Positions 53,475 to 62,914 of a stretch of 64,000 nt of DNA are shown here, piece after piece. The stretch is from Streptomyces collinus. Lineage in GTDB: Bacteria; Actinomycetota; Actinomycetes; Streptomycetales; Streptomycetaceae. Made by a program: the position numbers and the translations under genes. How positions within the stretch are numbered: position 1 is the first letter of the stretch; each line of letters starts with the position of its first letter. The notes beneath the pieces were generated by a model. That model did not search any database, had not been told where the DNA came from, and saw only the letters and a list, made by a program, of their open reading frames with translations. The stretch is from NCBI RefSeq assembly GCF_031348265.1, contig NZ_CP133771.1, forward strand, positions 310,001 through 374,000, in the 5' to 3' direction.

Positions 53475-54437
53475 ATGAACGCCACGACCACGCGCGGGGC
53501 CCTGCTCGCCGCGCTCGCCTGCCTCCTCGTCGGAGGATCCTTCACCGCCAACAGCGTCCTGGGCGACTACCCGTACGCGGGCGGCCAGTTCCTGCGCTAC
53601 GCACTGGCCTGTCTGTTACTGCTCCCGGCGGCCGGGAAAGGCGCCGCCGACCGGCTGCGGGCCCTGACACCCCGCCAGTGGAGCCGTCTCGCCCTGCTCG
53701 CGGCGGTCGGCATGGTCGGTTTCAACCTGGCCGTCATCGCCGCCGAGCGCACGGCGGAACCCGCGGTGCCCGGCGTGTTCGTGGGCTGCGCACCGGTGGC
53801 CGTCGCCGTGCTCGTGCCCCTCCTGGACGGGCGCAGGCCCCAACGGGTCGTGCTGTACGGGTCGTTGCTGGTGGCCGTCGGCGCCTTCACCGTGCAGGGC
53901 TGGGGGCGCACGGACGGCACCGGCATCGCCTTCTCCGTGTGCGCCCTGGCCGGGGAGGTCGGGTTCGCCGTGCTCGCGGTGCCCGTGCTGCGGCCGCTCG
54001 GGCCGCGGCTGCTGTCCGCCACGGTGTGCGCGGTCGCCGCGCTGGAGTCGGCGGCGGTCGGGCTGCTCGTCGACGGCGCCGGCTGGCTGCGGCGTCCGGA
54101 CACCGTCGAGACGGCCGCGCTGCTGTGGCAGGCGGTGGTGGTCACCGTGGTCGGGTTCGTGTGCTGGTACATGGGCATGCAGCGGATCGGCGCGGAACGC
54201 GCCACGCTCTTCTCGGGCCTCATCCCGGTCGCGGCGGCCTGCACCGCACCGCTCGTCGGCACGGGTTCCTACGGGCCCGCGCAGGCGGCGGGCAGTGCGC
54301 TGGTGGGGCTCGGCGTGGCGCTCGGGTCGGGTGCGCTACGGCGTGCGGAGCGGAAGCGGGGCCCGCGGGGTCGGGCCTTTCGGGGGAACGGGCGCCCGGA
54401 GTACCGCGGCGTCCGCGTGCCTGAAAGGCCGGAGTGA
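53475..54437 (+). CDS. EamA-family (DMT) exporter
   Basis: A 320-residue protein with ten hydrophobic helices in two repeats of five (first 'ALLAALACLLVGGSFTANSVLGDYPYAGGQFLRYALACLLLLP', second 'GIAFSVCALAGEVGFAVLAVPVLRPLG'), each beginning with the EamA pattern. The C-terminus is a basic, Arg-rich tail. DMT exporters move amino acids, nucleosides or drugs; the substrate is unknown. It is preceded by an inverted repeat and followed by an MMPL transporter, with a 58-bp gap. Confidence 0.88.
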   Translation: MNATTTRGALLAALACLLVGGSFTANSVLGDYPYAGGQFLRYALACLLLLPAAGKGAADRLRALTPRQWSRLALLAAVGMVGFNLAVIAAERTAEPAVPGVFVGCAPVAVAVLVPLLDGRRPQRVVLYGSLLVAVGAFTVQGWGRTDGTGIAFSVCALAGEVGFAVLAVPVLRPLGPRLLSATVCAVAALESAAVGLLVDGAGWLRRPDTVETAALLWQAVVVTVVGFVCWYMGMQRIGAERATLFSGLIPVAAACTAPLVGTGSYGPAQAAGSALVGLGVALGSGALRRAERKRGPRGRAFRGNGRPEYRGVRVPERPE

Positions 54438-54495
54438 TCACGCGCGCATCTAATGGACGGCATTGACCTCCCGGCCGACACAGGAGACGACGTCC

Positions 54496-56748
54496 ATGCC
54501 GCACAGCCGCTCCGGTGAAGGGGACGAGAAGGCCGCGCGCGGGGGTGTGCTGCGGCGACTGGGCGAGTGGTGCGCACGCCACTTCGTCGTCGTCATCATC
54601 GCCTGGCTGGTGGCACTGGTGGCGCTGCAGGTCGTCAGCCGTGAGTTCGGAGGGGAGTACTCCGACAACTTCAGCCTGCCCCAGGCGCAGGCCCAGAAGG
54701 GCCTGGACGTGCTGAAGGCGCACGATCCCCAGGCCGGCGGCTACAGCAGCCAGATCGTGATGCGCGACGACCAGCAGCCCCTGACCTCGCTGAGCTCCCA
54801 GACGTCGACCACGATCGCCGATCTGGAGAAGCTCCCGCACGTGCTGTCCGCCCAGAACCCGCTGTCCGCCCCGGCCACTCCGAGCGGCCAACAGAACGTG
54901 GGGCCGCTGTCGGACGACAAGAAGACGGCCTACATCACCGTCCGTTTCGACGTGCAGCCCTCGACGCTCGGCGACGACTACCTCAACGGCGTCGACACCG
55001 CGGTGCAGCCGTTGCGGTCGGCCGGGGCGGAGGTCGAGTACGGCGGACCGCTCGGCGAGCTCGCCCGTCCCGCCGCCGACGACCGGGTGAGCGAGCTGAT
55101 CGGTTTCGGCGTGGCGGTCATCGTGCTGCTGGTCGGGTTCGGCAGCGTGATCGCCGCTGTCGTCCCGCTGCTGAGCGCGCTGATCAGCGTCGTCGGCGGT
55201 CTCGCCATCCTGGGGCTGCTGGCGGCGGCCTTCACCTTCGCGACGGTCTCACCGACCCTGGCCACGATGATCGGCCTCGGTGTCGGCATCGACTACGCCC
55301 TGTTCATGCTCACCCGCCACCGGCAGAACCTCATCGACGGCATGGACCCGGTACGGGCCGCGGGTCAGGCCGCGAGCACCAGCGGCCACGCCGTTCTCGT
55401 CTCGGGCTGCACGGTGATCATCGCGCTGGCGGGCCTGTCCGCGTCCGGGGTCTCCTTCATCTCCCTGCTCGGTGTCGCCGCCGCCGTCACCGTCGTCTCG
55501 GCCGTCGTCGGCGCGCTCACCCTGGTGCCGGCCCTGCTCGGCTTCATCGGCCGGCACATCGACCGCTTCCACGTGCGCCCTCCCGTCGCCGAGACCGAAG
55601 CGGGGGCGGGTGACACGCCGCAGGGCACCTGGCACCGGTACGCGCAGCGGGTGGAGCGCAGGCCGCTGTGGTTCCTGTCGGCGGGTGTCGCCGTGGTCGT
55701 GGTCCTCGCGATCCCGCTGTTCTCCATCCAGCTCGGGCACATCGGTGACGGCGCCGACCCGACCTCCTTCACCGACCGGCGGGCCTACGACCTGATGGCC
55801 GACGCCTTCGGGCCCGGCTCGAACGGCCCGCTCACGGTCGTCGTCGACCAGACGAACGTGCCTCAGTCGCAGCGCTCCGGCCTGGCCTCGAAGGCCCAGC
55901 AGTCGCTCGACAAGGTCCAGGGCGCCGCCGTCGTCACCCCCCTGACGCCCACACAGGACGGCGACCTCCTGGTCGGCACGGTCTACTCGACCAAGTCCCC
56001 GCAGAACGCGACGACCACGGACCTGACCAACCGTCTCGTCGACGACACGCTGCCGGACGTCGTCCAGGGCACGGACGCCAAGGGGTACGTCACCGGCACG
56101 ACGGCGACCCAGGTCGACTTCCGTGACATCGTCGCCTCCCAGCTGCCCGTGATCATCGCCGTCGTGGTGGGTCTGGCGTTCCTGATCATCCTGGCCGTGT
56201 TCCGGGGGCTGCTCGTCGCCGTCAAGGCGGCCGTCCTGAACGTGCTGTCGATCGCCGCGTCGTACGGGGTGGTCGTCGCGGTCTTCCAGTGGGGCTGGGG
56301 CGGGCCCGCTCTCGGCGTCCACGGCAAGGTGCCCATCGAGAGCTATGTGCCGATGATGATGTTCGCCATCGTCTTCGGCCTCAGCATGGACTACGAGATC
56401 TTCCTGCTGTCGCGTGTCCATGAGGCCTGGCTCCGCACCGGGGACGCCGAGGGATCGGTCGCGCACGCCTTGGAGATCACGGCCCGGGTCATCACCTGTG
56501 CCGCGCTGATCATGGTGAGTGTGTTCGCGGCGTTCATCGTCAGCGACAACATCGTGGTCAAGATGCTCGGGCTGGGGCTGGCCGTCAGCGTGCTCATCGA
56601 CGCGACCGTCGTCCGGCTGCTCATGGTGCCGGCCGTGATGACGCTGCTCGGGCGGCACGCCTGGTGGATGCCGCGGTGGCTGGACCGGGTGGTGCCGCAC
56701 ATCGACGCCGAAGGGGCACGGGCCGAGGCGCGTTCGGCGTCTCACTGA
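54496..56748 (+). CDS. MMPL/RND-family transporter
   Basis: A 750-residue protein from ATG 54496 (AGGAG eight bases upstream). The two-fold repeat of six membrane helices with large extracytoplasmic loops is clear; MMPL signatures are 'VGIDYALFMLTRHRQNLIDGMDPVRAA' in the first half and 'GLSMDYEIFLLSRVHEAWLRTGD' in the second. Such proteins export lipids, siderophores or hydrophobic metabolites using the proton gradient. Substrate and partner are unknown; no TetR regulator is adjacent. Confidence 0.92.
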   Translation: MPHSRSGEGDEKAARGGVLRRLGEWCARHFVVVIIAWLVALVALQVVSREFGGEYSDNFSLPQAQAQKGLDVLKAHDPQAGGYSSQIVMRDDQQPLTSLSSQTSTTIADLEKLPHVLSAQNPLSAPATPSGQQNVGPLSDDKKTAYITVRFDVQPSTLGDDYLNGVDTAVQPLRSAGAEVEYGGPLGELARPAADDRVSELIGFGVAVIVLLVGFGSVIAAVVPLLSALISVVGGLAILGLLAAAFTFATVSPTLATMIGLGVGIDYALFMLTRHRQNLIDGMDPVRAAGQAASTSGHAVLVSGCTVIIALAGLSASGVSFISLLGVAAAVTVVSAVVGALTLVPALLGFIGRHIDRFHVRPPVAETEAGAGDTPQGTWHRYAQRVERRPLWFLSAGVAVVVVLAIPLFSIQLGHIGDGADPTSFTDRRAYDLMADAFGPGSNGPLTVVVDQTNVPQSQRSGLASKAQQSLDKVQGAAVVTPLTPTQDGDLLVGTVYSTKSPQNATTTDLTNRLVDDTLPDVVQGTDAKGYVTGTTATQVDFRDIVASQLPVIIAVVVGLAFLIILAVFRGLLVAVKAAVLNVLSIAASYGVVVAVFQWGWGGPALGVHGKVPIESYVPMMMFAIVFGLSMDYEIFLLSRVHEAWLRTGDAEGSVAHALEITARVITCAALIMVSVFAAFIVSDNIVVKMLGLGLAVSVLIDATVVRLLMVPAVMTLLGRHAWWMPRWLDRVVPHIDAEGARAEARSASH

Positions 56749-57043
56749 GACGCGACTCCCCGCGCTGCCCCAACTCGCGTACGGCACCGGCTGGTTGCCA
56801 CGGCTTCCCTCGTCAGCCCGAACCTCTAGGCCCGAAAAGTTCACTTTTTTCTGTTTTGGCCTAATTGCTGTGGTTAATCGAGGAGGGTGCGTGCGGGACG
56901 GCCGCCGGAGCTAGAAGCCGGCGGCGAGCCCCGCGTCGGCCGGGCGCGCAGAAGCGCGGTGGTGGACGGCGTACGCCGTCACCGCGGGCGGTCCGGATCC
57001 CGACGAGACCGAATCCACGGGCGGTGCCTGAGGGAGAGGACCC

Positions 57044-57640
57044 ATGAGCGAGATGGCGAAGGAGAGCACCGGTCGTGCTCAGCAGGCCGGGCAGACGGCG
57101 AAACAGGAAGCCACGGCCACGGCCGGTCAGGCCAGGGAAGGTGCGAGTCAGGTCGTCGGCACCGCCACCGACCAGGTCAGAGCCGTCACCGGTGAGGCCA
57201 GGGCACAGGCCGGTGCGATGGCCGGTGATCTGCGGACGCGGGTCACGGAGGAGGCCGAGAGCCAGACCCGTCGCGGAGCGCAGGTGATGCGGCAGTGGGC
57301 GGACGACCTGTCCGGTCTCGCGGACAGCGCCGACGCGGACTCACCTGCCAGGAGCCTCGTGACGCAGGCGGCCGACCGCGGCTACCGTGCCGCCGACTAC
57401 CTGGACACCCGCGGCGTGGGCGGCCTGGTCGACGACCTGCAGGACTTCGCCCGCCGGCGCCCCGGCGCTTTCCTCGGCGGAGCGGTCGTGGCCGGATTCG
57501 CCGTCGGACGGCTCGCCAAGGCAGGCAGAAAGGCCGACGGTCCCGGACCGGACCGCTCGGCGCAGCCGCGCACCTCCGGTTCCCGGAGCCTGCCCGAGGA
57601 CGCGGCGCCGCCCGGGCTGCCGGGTCACGGGGAGGTCTGA
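57044..57640 (+). CDS. Stress-type helical protein with C-terminal membrane segment
   Basis: A 198-residue protein from ATG 57044. Residues 1-90 are an Ala/Gln/Thr-rich amphipathic helix of the LEA/apolipoprotein type (AQQAGQTAKQEATATAGQAREGA). Residues ~105-150 contain 'GYRAADYLDTRGVGGLVDDLQDFARRRPGAFLGGAVVAGFAVGRLAKAG' with one membrane-associated helix and a Gly-zipper-like end. A Pro/Gly tail follows. It opens a four-gene envelope cluster. An AT-rich patch (56840-56880) upstream likely contains the promoter. Confidence 0.75.
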   Translation: MSEMAKESTGRAQQAGQTAKQEATATAGQAREGASQVVGTATDQVRAVTGEARAQAGAMAGDLRTRVTEEAESQTRRGAQVMRQWADDLSGLADSADADSPARSLVTQAADRGYRAADYLDTRGVGGLVDDLQDFARRRPGAFLGGAVVAGFAVGRLAKAGRKADGPGPDRSAQPRTSGSRSLPEDAAPPGLPGHGEV

Positions 57641-57641
57641 G

Positions 57642-58076
57642 ATGTCGTCGCTCACGCCACACGCCCCGCATCGGCACGCTCCGAAGCACCGCGGGCAGGA
57701 AGACAGCTCGGTGGGAGAGCTGCTCTCGACGGTGACGTCGGACGTGCAGCAGTTGCTGCACCAGGAGGCGGAACTGGCCAAGGCCGAGATCCGGGAAGAG
57801 GCCACCAAGGCGGGCAAGGCGGCCGGGATGTTCGGCGGAGCCGGTTTCGCCGGCTACATGGTGGCGGTCTTTCTGACCCTGGCGGCGATGTTCGCCCTGG
57901 CCAACGTCATGGACCCGGGATGGGCCGCGCTGATCGTCACCGGAGTGTGGGCGGTGATCGGCCTGGTCCTCTACCGCCGGGGCCGCGCGCGGATGCGCAC
58001 CGTGTCGCCGAAGCCGGAGCAGACCCTGCAGACGCTGAAGGAGGACATGCAATGGGCACGGCACCCGACCAGATAA
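57642..58076 (+). CDS. Phage holin family (DUF1469/Phage_holin_3_6) membrane protein
   Basis: A 144-residue protein from ATG 57642 (GGGGAGG before it). It has a helical N-terminal part 'SSVGELLSTVTSDVQQLLHQEAELAKAEIREEATKAGKAAGMFGGAG', followed by two membrane helices (FAGYMVAVFLTLAAMFALANVM and AALIVTGVWAVIGLVLYRRG), the standard actinobacterial DUF1469 layout. These are envelope stress proteins, not lytic holins of prophages. It overlaps the next gene by 25 bp. Confidence 0.88.
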   Translation: MSSLTPHAPHRHAPKHRGQEDSSVGELLSTVTSDVQQLLHQEAELAKAEIREEATKAGKAAGMFGGAGFAGYMVAVFLTLAAMFALANVMDPGWAALIVTGVWAVIGLVLYRRGRARMRTVSPKPEQTLQTLKEDMQWARHPTR

Positions 58077-58756
58077 GGGCCGATATCGAATCCACCCGGG
58101 AGAGACTGTCCGAGGACGTCTCCCGACTGGCCGACCGCGCCCGCCCCCGCCGGATGGTACGGCGTCGCACCCGGCGCGTCCGCGGCGCTCTGCACGGGGT
58201 CAGGGAACGAGTGATGGGCAGCGCTTCGGAGTTCACCGGGCAGACCTCCGACCGCACGCAGCAGGCCGCCCGGTCGGTACAGGAATCCACCGGTCAGGCG
58301 GCGGACACCGCGCGCCAGGCCGCCGGAAAGGTCGCCGACACCGCTCGTCAGACCGCCGGGCAGGCCGGCGACGCGGCACGGCAGGCCCCCGAGCAAGCGA
58401 TGCGGCAGACGCAGGGCAACCCGCTCGCCGCCGGCCTCATCGCCTTCGGCGCGGGACTGCTGACCGCCTCACTGCTGCCCACCTCGCAGGCCGAGGAGCA
58501 GGCGGCGGAGCGGGCCGGACAGGCCGTCGAGCCCGTGAAACAGGCCGCGTTGGAGTCCGCGCAGCAACTGAAGGAGGACGCCACCCAGGCCGGACGCCAG
58601 GCCGCCCAGGAGGTCAAGGACACCGCCTCCGAAGCCGCCCGCGCCACCAAGGAACAGGCCGGAGAGCAAGCCGGGCACGTCACCGAACAGGCCCGCCGCT
58701 CCGCACAGACAGCGGCCGAGGAAGCACGCGGGCAGACCGGCAGCCCCGGACCGTAG
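58052..58756 (+). CDS. DUF3618 domain protein
   Basis: A 234-residue protein from ATG 58052, 25 bp inside the previous gene. The DUF3618 N-terminus 'TAPDQIRADIESTRERLSEDVSRLADRARP' is unmistakable. Two long Ala/Gln/Thr-rich amphipathic helices flank a membrane segment, 'GNPLAAGLIAFGAGLLTASLLP'. This type occurs next to DUF1469 genes in Streptomyces and is thought to act at the membrane. Composition is repetitive (AAxTARQAAGKVADTARQ). Confidence 0.88.
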   Translation: MGTAPDQIRADIESTRERLSEDVSRLADRARPRRMVRRRTRRVRGALHGVRERVMGSASEFTGQTSDRTQQAARSVQESTGQAADTARQAAGKVADTARQTAGQAGDAARQAPEQAMRQTQGNPLAAGLIAFGAGLLTASLLPTSQAEEQAAERAGQAVEPVKQAALESAQQLKEDATQAGRQAAQEVKDTASEAARATKEQAGEQAGHVTEQARRSAQTAAEEARGQTGSPGP

Positions 58757-58798
58757 GCACCCCGCCGCCCAACCAATCGAGAATGCAGGAGATACCAA

Positions 58799-59578
58799 AT
58801 GATCACCCGAGAGCAGATCGACACCGTGCTGGACCACCCGGTCCATGACGCCAGGGGCGACAAGATCGGCGATGCCCGGCACGTCTTCTTCGACGACGTC
58901 ACCGGCGAGCCCGAGTGGGTCAGCGTACGGACGGGCCTGTTCGGCACCAGCGAGTCCTTCGTACCCATCCACGACGCGGCCCTCGTCGAAGACCACCTCG
59001 AAGTGCCGTACGCCAAGGACCAGGTCAAGGACGCGCCCAACGTCGACATAGACGCCGGCGGCCACCTGTCCGAGCAGGAGGAGCAGCGCCTGTACCAGTA
59101 CTACGGCATCGACTGGGACGCCTCGTGGCAGGACCCGCACTCCGGCACCGGCCGGGCGACGGACACCTCCGGCACCACCGGCACCGCCGACGACGCGATG
59201 ACGCGGTCCGAGGAGGAGATGCACGTCGGTGTCGAACGCCGCGAGGCCGGCCGGGCGCGGCTGCGCAAGTACGTCGTCACCGAGGAGCAGCAGTACACCG
59301 TCCCGGTACGCCATGAAGAGGTCCGCGTCGAGCGCGAGCCGATCACCGACACGAACCGGGACAGGGCGATGACCGGCCCGGACATCACCGAGGCGGAACA
59401 CGACGTCACGCTCTACGAGGAGCAACCCGTGGTCGAAACCAGGGCCGTGCCGAAGGAGCGGGTCCGCCTGACCACCGAAGAGGTCACGGAGGAGGAGACC
59501 GTCACCGGCGAGGTCCGCAAGGAGCGCATCGAAACCGAGGGAACCGACGAGCACGGGGACCAGCGGCGCCGCCACTGA
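58799..59578 (+). CDS. PRC-barrel / DUF2382 stress protein
   Basis: A 259-residue acidic protein from ATG 58799 with AGGAG upstream. The PRC-barrel domain (about 1-90; 'VHDARGDKIGDARHVFFDDVTGEPEWVSVRTGLFG') is followed by a Gly/Thr linker and a DUF2382 domain (about 145-245) with 'RLRKYVVTEEQQYTVPVRHEEVRVEREPI', 'LYEEQPVVETRAVPKERVRL'. This fusion is typical of stress-induced actinobacterial proteins. It closes the four-gene cluster and is followed by a large terminator. Confidence 0.9.
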   Translation: MITREQIDTVLDHPVHDARGDKIGDARHVFFDDVTGEPEWVSVRTGLFGTSESFVPIHDAALVEDHLEVPYAKDQVKDAPNVDIDAGGHLSEQEEQRLYQYYGIDWDASWQDPHSGTGRATDTSGTTGTADDAMTRSEEEMHVGVERREAGRARLRKYVVTEEQQYTVPVRHEEVRVEREPITDTNRDRAMTGPDITEAEHDVTLYEEQPVVETRAVPKERVRLTTEEVTEEETVTGEVRKERIETEGTDEHGDQRRRH

Positions 59579-59585
59579 TCTCCAC

Positions 59586-59630
59586 GGGGCGCCCGGGGCG
59601 CGAGGGCCGAGGCCCTCCCCCGGGCGCCCC
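59586..59630. terminator. Large bidirectional double-hairpin terminator
   Basis: A 13-bp outer stem (GGGGCGCCCGGGG with CCCCGGGCGCCCC) encloses a GAGGGCC/GGCCCTC inner stem, between convergent gene ends at 59578 and 59651. Confidence 0.85.
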
Positions 59631-59650
59631 GCGTGCGCGCCGGGACGGGA

Positions 59651-60418
59651 TCAGTGCAGCACCAGGTGGACGAGGGCGACGGTGCCGACCGACACGATCA
59701 GCGTGCGCAGCACGGCCGGGCTGAAGCGGCGTCCCGTTCTGGCCCCGATCAGGCCGCCGAGCGCTGATCCGGCGGCGATGAGCAGGACGGCCGTCCAGTC
59801 GAAGTGGGCGAAGAACAGGAACAGTACGGCGGCGACGGTGTTGACGACGGCGGCCAGCACGTTCTTCACGGCGTTGAGCCGCTGGAGCGTCTCGTCGAGC
59901 AGCATGCCCATCAGGGAGACGTAGATGATGCCCTGCGCGGCGGAGAAGTAGCCGCCGTAGACGCTGGCCAGCGTCAGCCCGGTGAACAGCAGCGGTCCGC
60001 CGTCGCGGCGCACGGGGCTGCTCCCCGTCTCGCGACGGCGGCGCACTCTCTTCGCGATCCAGGGCTGGCACGCGACCAGGACGAGGGCGAGGCCCACCAG
60101 GACCGGCACGATCCGTTCGAACGCCGACGCGGGGAGGGTCAGCAGCAGCACGGCGCCGGCGAGGCCGCCCAGCACGGCGCCGATGCCGAGCAGCAGGACG
60201 CGCCGCCGCTGGCCGCGCAGTTCCTCGCGGTAGCCGACGGCCGCGGTGATGGAACCGGGGACCAGGCCCAGGCCGTTGGACACCGTGGCCGTGACCGGCG
60301 GCATGCCGGTGGCGAGCAGGACCGGAAAGGTGATCAGAGTCCCCGAGCCGACGACGGCGTTGACGGCCCCGGCGCCCGTGCCGGCGGCGAGCACGGCGGC
60401 CATCTCCCAGGGCGTCAC
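59651..60418 (-). CDS. TauE/SafE-family membrane permease
   Basis: A 255-residue protein with eight predicted membrane helices from GTG 60418 (GAGGGG upstream). The TauE/SafE motifs are 'AGAVNAVVGSGTLITFPVLLATGMPPVTATVSNGLGLVPGSI' near the N-terminus and 'VYGGYFSAAQGIIYVSLMGMLLDETLQRLNAVKN' in the second half. Members export sulfite, sulfoacetate or other organic anions. No sulfur gene lies nearby, so the substrate is open. Confidence 0.9.
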   Translation of the reverse strand: MTPWEMAAVLAAGTGAGAVNAVVGSGTLITFPVLLATGMPPVTATVSNGLGLVPGSITAAVGYREELRGQRRRVLLLGIGAVLGGLAGAVLLLTLPASAFERIVPVLVGLALVLVACQPWIAKRVRRRRETGSSPVRRDGGPLLFTGLTLASVYGGYFSAAQGIIYVSLMGMLLDETLQRLNAVKNVLAAVVNTVAAVLFLFFAHFDWTAVLLIAAGSALGGLIGARTGRRFSPAVLRTLIVSVGTVALVHLVLH

Positions 60419-60537
60419 GCCGCCCCTCCGCCGCGTGTGCCGTTCCAGGTGAGGTTCATGGGGCCACGCTAGAGGGTGGGTGTTTCGGCGGCGGTCGAAG
60501 GGTGCCGGTGCGCGGGCCCCGGCCGGACACGCGGAAC

Positions 60538-60567
60538 GGCGGCGGGATCCGGTGGGATCCCGCCGCC
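60538..60567 (-). terminator. Hairpin terminator of the DUF1996 gene
   Basis: GGCGGCGGGATCC (60538-60550) and its complement (60555-60567) pair over 13 bp with a four-base loop, 38 bases past the minus-strand stop at 60605. Confidence 0.75.
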
Positions 60568-60604
60568 GTCACCGCCTCACGCCGGGGCGTGATGTCCAGC
60601 CGCC

Positions 60605-62749
60605 TCACATGTGGCTGCGCCTCACCCGGCGGAGGACGACGAAGCCCGCGATGACCAGCACGGCACCCGCCGCGGCCGGCCAGAGCTGGGCGCCGGTGTC
60701 GGCCAGGCCGCCCTCGCCGACCGCCTGCGGCTCCGTCCGGGACGGCGCCGACGGGGCCGGGGCGGCACTCGTCGCCTGGCCGACGGCCTGGGAGTCGCCG
60801 AGGCCGTCGGTGTCCTGGTCGTCGCCGTTCTTCGAACCGCCGCCCTGCTCGGCGGCGTTGCCGCCGTCGGCGGAGGCCGTCGCCTTCACCTCCGGTCGGG
60901 CGCCACCGGGAGCCGTGGACGCGTCGCCGGGCTCCGGCTCGGGGTCCGGCTCGGGGTCCGGCTTGTCCGCCGGGGGCTTCGCGGCCCCACCCTTGCCGTC
61001 GTCACCGTCGTCACCGTCATCGCCCTGGTCGCCGGGCTTGCCGCCGCCGTTGCCGTTCTGCGGGGCGTCGGGCGTCTTCGTCGGCTGCTCCTGCGGGGCC
61101 TCCGGCGTCTTCGTCGGCTCCTCCTGCGGGGCCTCGGGCGTCTTCGTCGGCTCCTCCTGCGGGGCCTCCGGCGACTTCGTGGGCTCCTGGGGCTCCTCGC
61201 CCGGTGCCGGGTCCTGCCCGCCGCCCGCTCCGGCGCCGCACTTGCGGCCGCCGTTGATGCAGTCGACCATCTCCCCCATCAGATCCTCGTCGAAGATGTT
61301 GATGAAGTCACCGTGGTCCGTGCCCGGCTTGTGCAGCTGCTCCGGGAAGGAGTCGACCGCGAACAGCGGCGTCGTACGGCCACCGTCCTGCAGGCTCGGC
61401 GCGTCGATGTCGTAGACGATGCGCTGGACCAGCTGCGGGATGGGGCGGAAGCCCGACGGGCAGTTCCCGGCGGCGTCCGCGAACGCCACGTGGGTACGGT
61501 GGTTGGCGCTGTCGATGTTGCGGCCGTCCCAGCAGCTCTGGAACTTGAAGGTGCGGACGACGTCGCTGCCCTGCGGGCACAGCGGGTACTTGTCCTTCAG
61601 CTGCCGGTCCTCGAAGCCGGTGCAGCTCCAGGAGGCGTTGGCGTTGGCCGGGCCGTTCACGAACGACTTGGCGTCACCCGTGATGATGCGCAGCAGGCGC
61701 GGCATGGCCGTGACCTTCTCGCGCGGGTTGCCGACGAACGTCAGCGTGACCTGCTTCGGCGTGACGATCTCGCCGGCGTTGCCCTCGATGCCGCCGCCCG
61801 GCTTCTGGGCGTCCTGCTCCTGGGTGCCGTTCTGCAGGCGCACGACGGGCCAGTAGTAGGACGACTTGTCACCCTGGTCGTCGCAGCTGGTCTCGGCGTT
61901 CGCGAGGTCCTGGTCGCTGGCGAAGGCGTTGTTGGCCTGGTTGCCGACGTAGTCGTGGAAGTGGTGGGCGCCGTTGGTGACGCCCGGGGCGGCGATGATG
62001 TTGTCGGAGTTGAACAGGCCGTTCTCGTTCACACCGCAACTGGTGGCGAAGGAACCGCGGGACGCGTCGCCCTGTGGGCGGGGGTCGTTCACGTTGGGCT
62101 GGACACTGTTGATGTCCGCGAAGTCGGCGGCGACGGGGCCGTTGCCGGCCTGTCCGCCGTTGGCTCCCTGGCCTTGGCCGTTCCCCTGTTCCTGGCCGGC
62201 CTGGCCCTGCTCCTGGCCGGGCTGCTCGCCGGCGGCGCCGTCCTGGCCTTCGCCCTGCGCGGGAGCCTGGTTGCCGTCCTGCACGGTGCAGGCGGCCAGG
62301 GCCTCCAGCCCTTCGGGGCGGTCTCCAACGCGGTCGATGGCGATCGCGATGCGTTCGAGGCTCGCGCCCCGCTTCTCCTTCAGCGGATTCACGATCGCGT
62401 TGTCGGCGAAGCCGGGATCCTGCTGTATCTGCTGTGCCGCTTCGCTCAGCTGCTGATACGCCTTCGCGATCTGCTCGTCCAGGAGGGCGAGTTCCTTGTC
62501 GACCTCCCCCCGCGCCTGTTCGGGGACCGAGGTCAGCTTGGTGCCGACGTCCGGACAGTCGATCGTGGCGCCCGCGGTCCGGACCCCCGTGCCGGACCGC
62601 GTAGCGGCGGAGTCACCGCCCGAACCGCCGTCCGTGGCCGAGGCGTAGACGTTCGCGGCCATCAGGCCGCCTCCGCCCAGGATCAGTGCGAATGCGGCGA
62701 AGGTCGCGCGTCGTGGGCCGGTAGGGCGTCTTCGCGTGTTGCGTCCCAA
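60605..62749 (-). CDS. Cell-wall anchored DUF1996 protein with LADTG sorting signal
   Basis: A 714-residue protein from TTG 62749 (GGAGAG five bases upstream). Layout: signal-anchor (about 12-38), a helical stalk (about 65-160), a Gln/Gly-rich linker, the DUF1996 domain (about 208-500: '[33 protein letters not shown]', '[18 protein letters not shown]', '[12 protein letters not shown]'), a Pro/Glu/Thr-rich stalk with four 11-residue repeats, and the C-terminal sorting signal 'LADTG' (residue 682) plus hydrophobic helix and RR tail. LAxTG is the motif used by Streptomyces class E sortase, so covalent attachment to peptidoglycan is likely. The role of DUF1996 is unknown. Confidence 0.88.
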   Translation of the reverse strand: MGRNTRRRPTGPRRATFAAFALILGGGGLMAANVYASATDGGSGGDSAATRSGTGVRTAGATIDCPDVGTKLTSVPEQARGEVDKELALLDEQIAKAYQQLSEAAQQIQQDPGFADNAIVNPLKEKRGASLERIAIAIDRVGDRPEGLEALAACTVQDGNQAPAQGEGQDGAAGEQPGQEQGQAGQEQGNGQGQGANGGQAGNGPVAADFADINSVQPNVNDPRPQGDASRGSFATSCGVNENGLFNSDNIIAAPGVTNGAHHFHDYVGNQANNAFASDQDLANAETSCDDQGDKSSYYWPVVRLQNGTQEQDAQKPGGGIEGNAGEIVTPKQVTLTFVGNPREKVTAMPRLLRIITGDAKSFVNGPANANASWSCTGFEDRQLKDKYPLCPQGSDVVRTFKFQSCWDGRNIDSANHRTHVAFADAAGNCPSGFRPIPQLVQRIVYDIDAPSLQDGGRTTPLFAVDSFPEQLHKPGTDHGDFINIFDEDLMGEMVDCINGGRKCGAGAGGGQDPAPGEEPQEPTKSPEAPQEEPTKTPEAPQEEPTKTPEAPQEQPTKTPDAPQNGNGGGKPGDQGDDGDDGDDGKGGAAKPPADKPDPEPDPEPEPGDASTAPGGARPEVKATASADGGNAAEQGGGSKNGDDQDTDGLGDSQAVGQATSAAPAPSAPSRTEPQAVGEGGLADTGAQLWPAAAGAVLVIAGFVVLRRVRRSHM
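61059..61197 (-). repeat. Four 33-bp coding repeats ([11 protein letters not shown]) in the wall-anchored protein
   Basis: Tandem units of 33 bp encode '[11 protein letters not shown]' and close variants in the stalk between the DUF1996 domain and the sorting signal. Such Pro/Glu stalks keep surface proteins extended across the wall; copy number can change without frame loss. Confidence 0.85.
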
Positions 62750-62878
62750 GGGTGCTCTCCTGCGCTTGTGGCGTGCCGGGCATGAAAATCCCCTCGCCCC
62801 ATACGTACGGGAGCAGCCGGGTGTTCACCCCCTTCGAAAATTTTCGGAGAACTCTCATGAAGCGCGGGGCGGCCCGAG

Positions 62879-62905
62879 CCCCGCCGGACGCGCCGTCCGG
62901 CGGGG
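62879..62905 (-). terminator. Hairpin terminator after the LPMO gene
   Basis: CCCCGCCGGACG (62879-62890) and CGTCCGGCGGGG (62894-62905) pair perfectly over 12 bp with a three-base loop, just past the minus-strand stop. Confidence 0.8.
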
Positions 62906-62914
62906 ACGCGCAGG

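Noticed and set aside
57642..58076. Holin-like gene as sign of a prophage
   Set aside because: No other phage gene occurs nearby and the protein is the DUF1469 type that is a normal chromosomal envelope protein.
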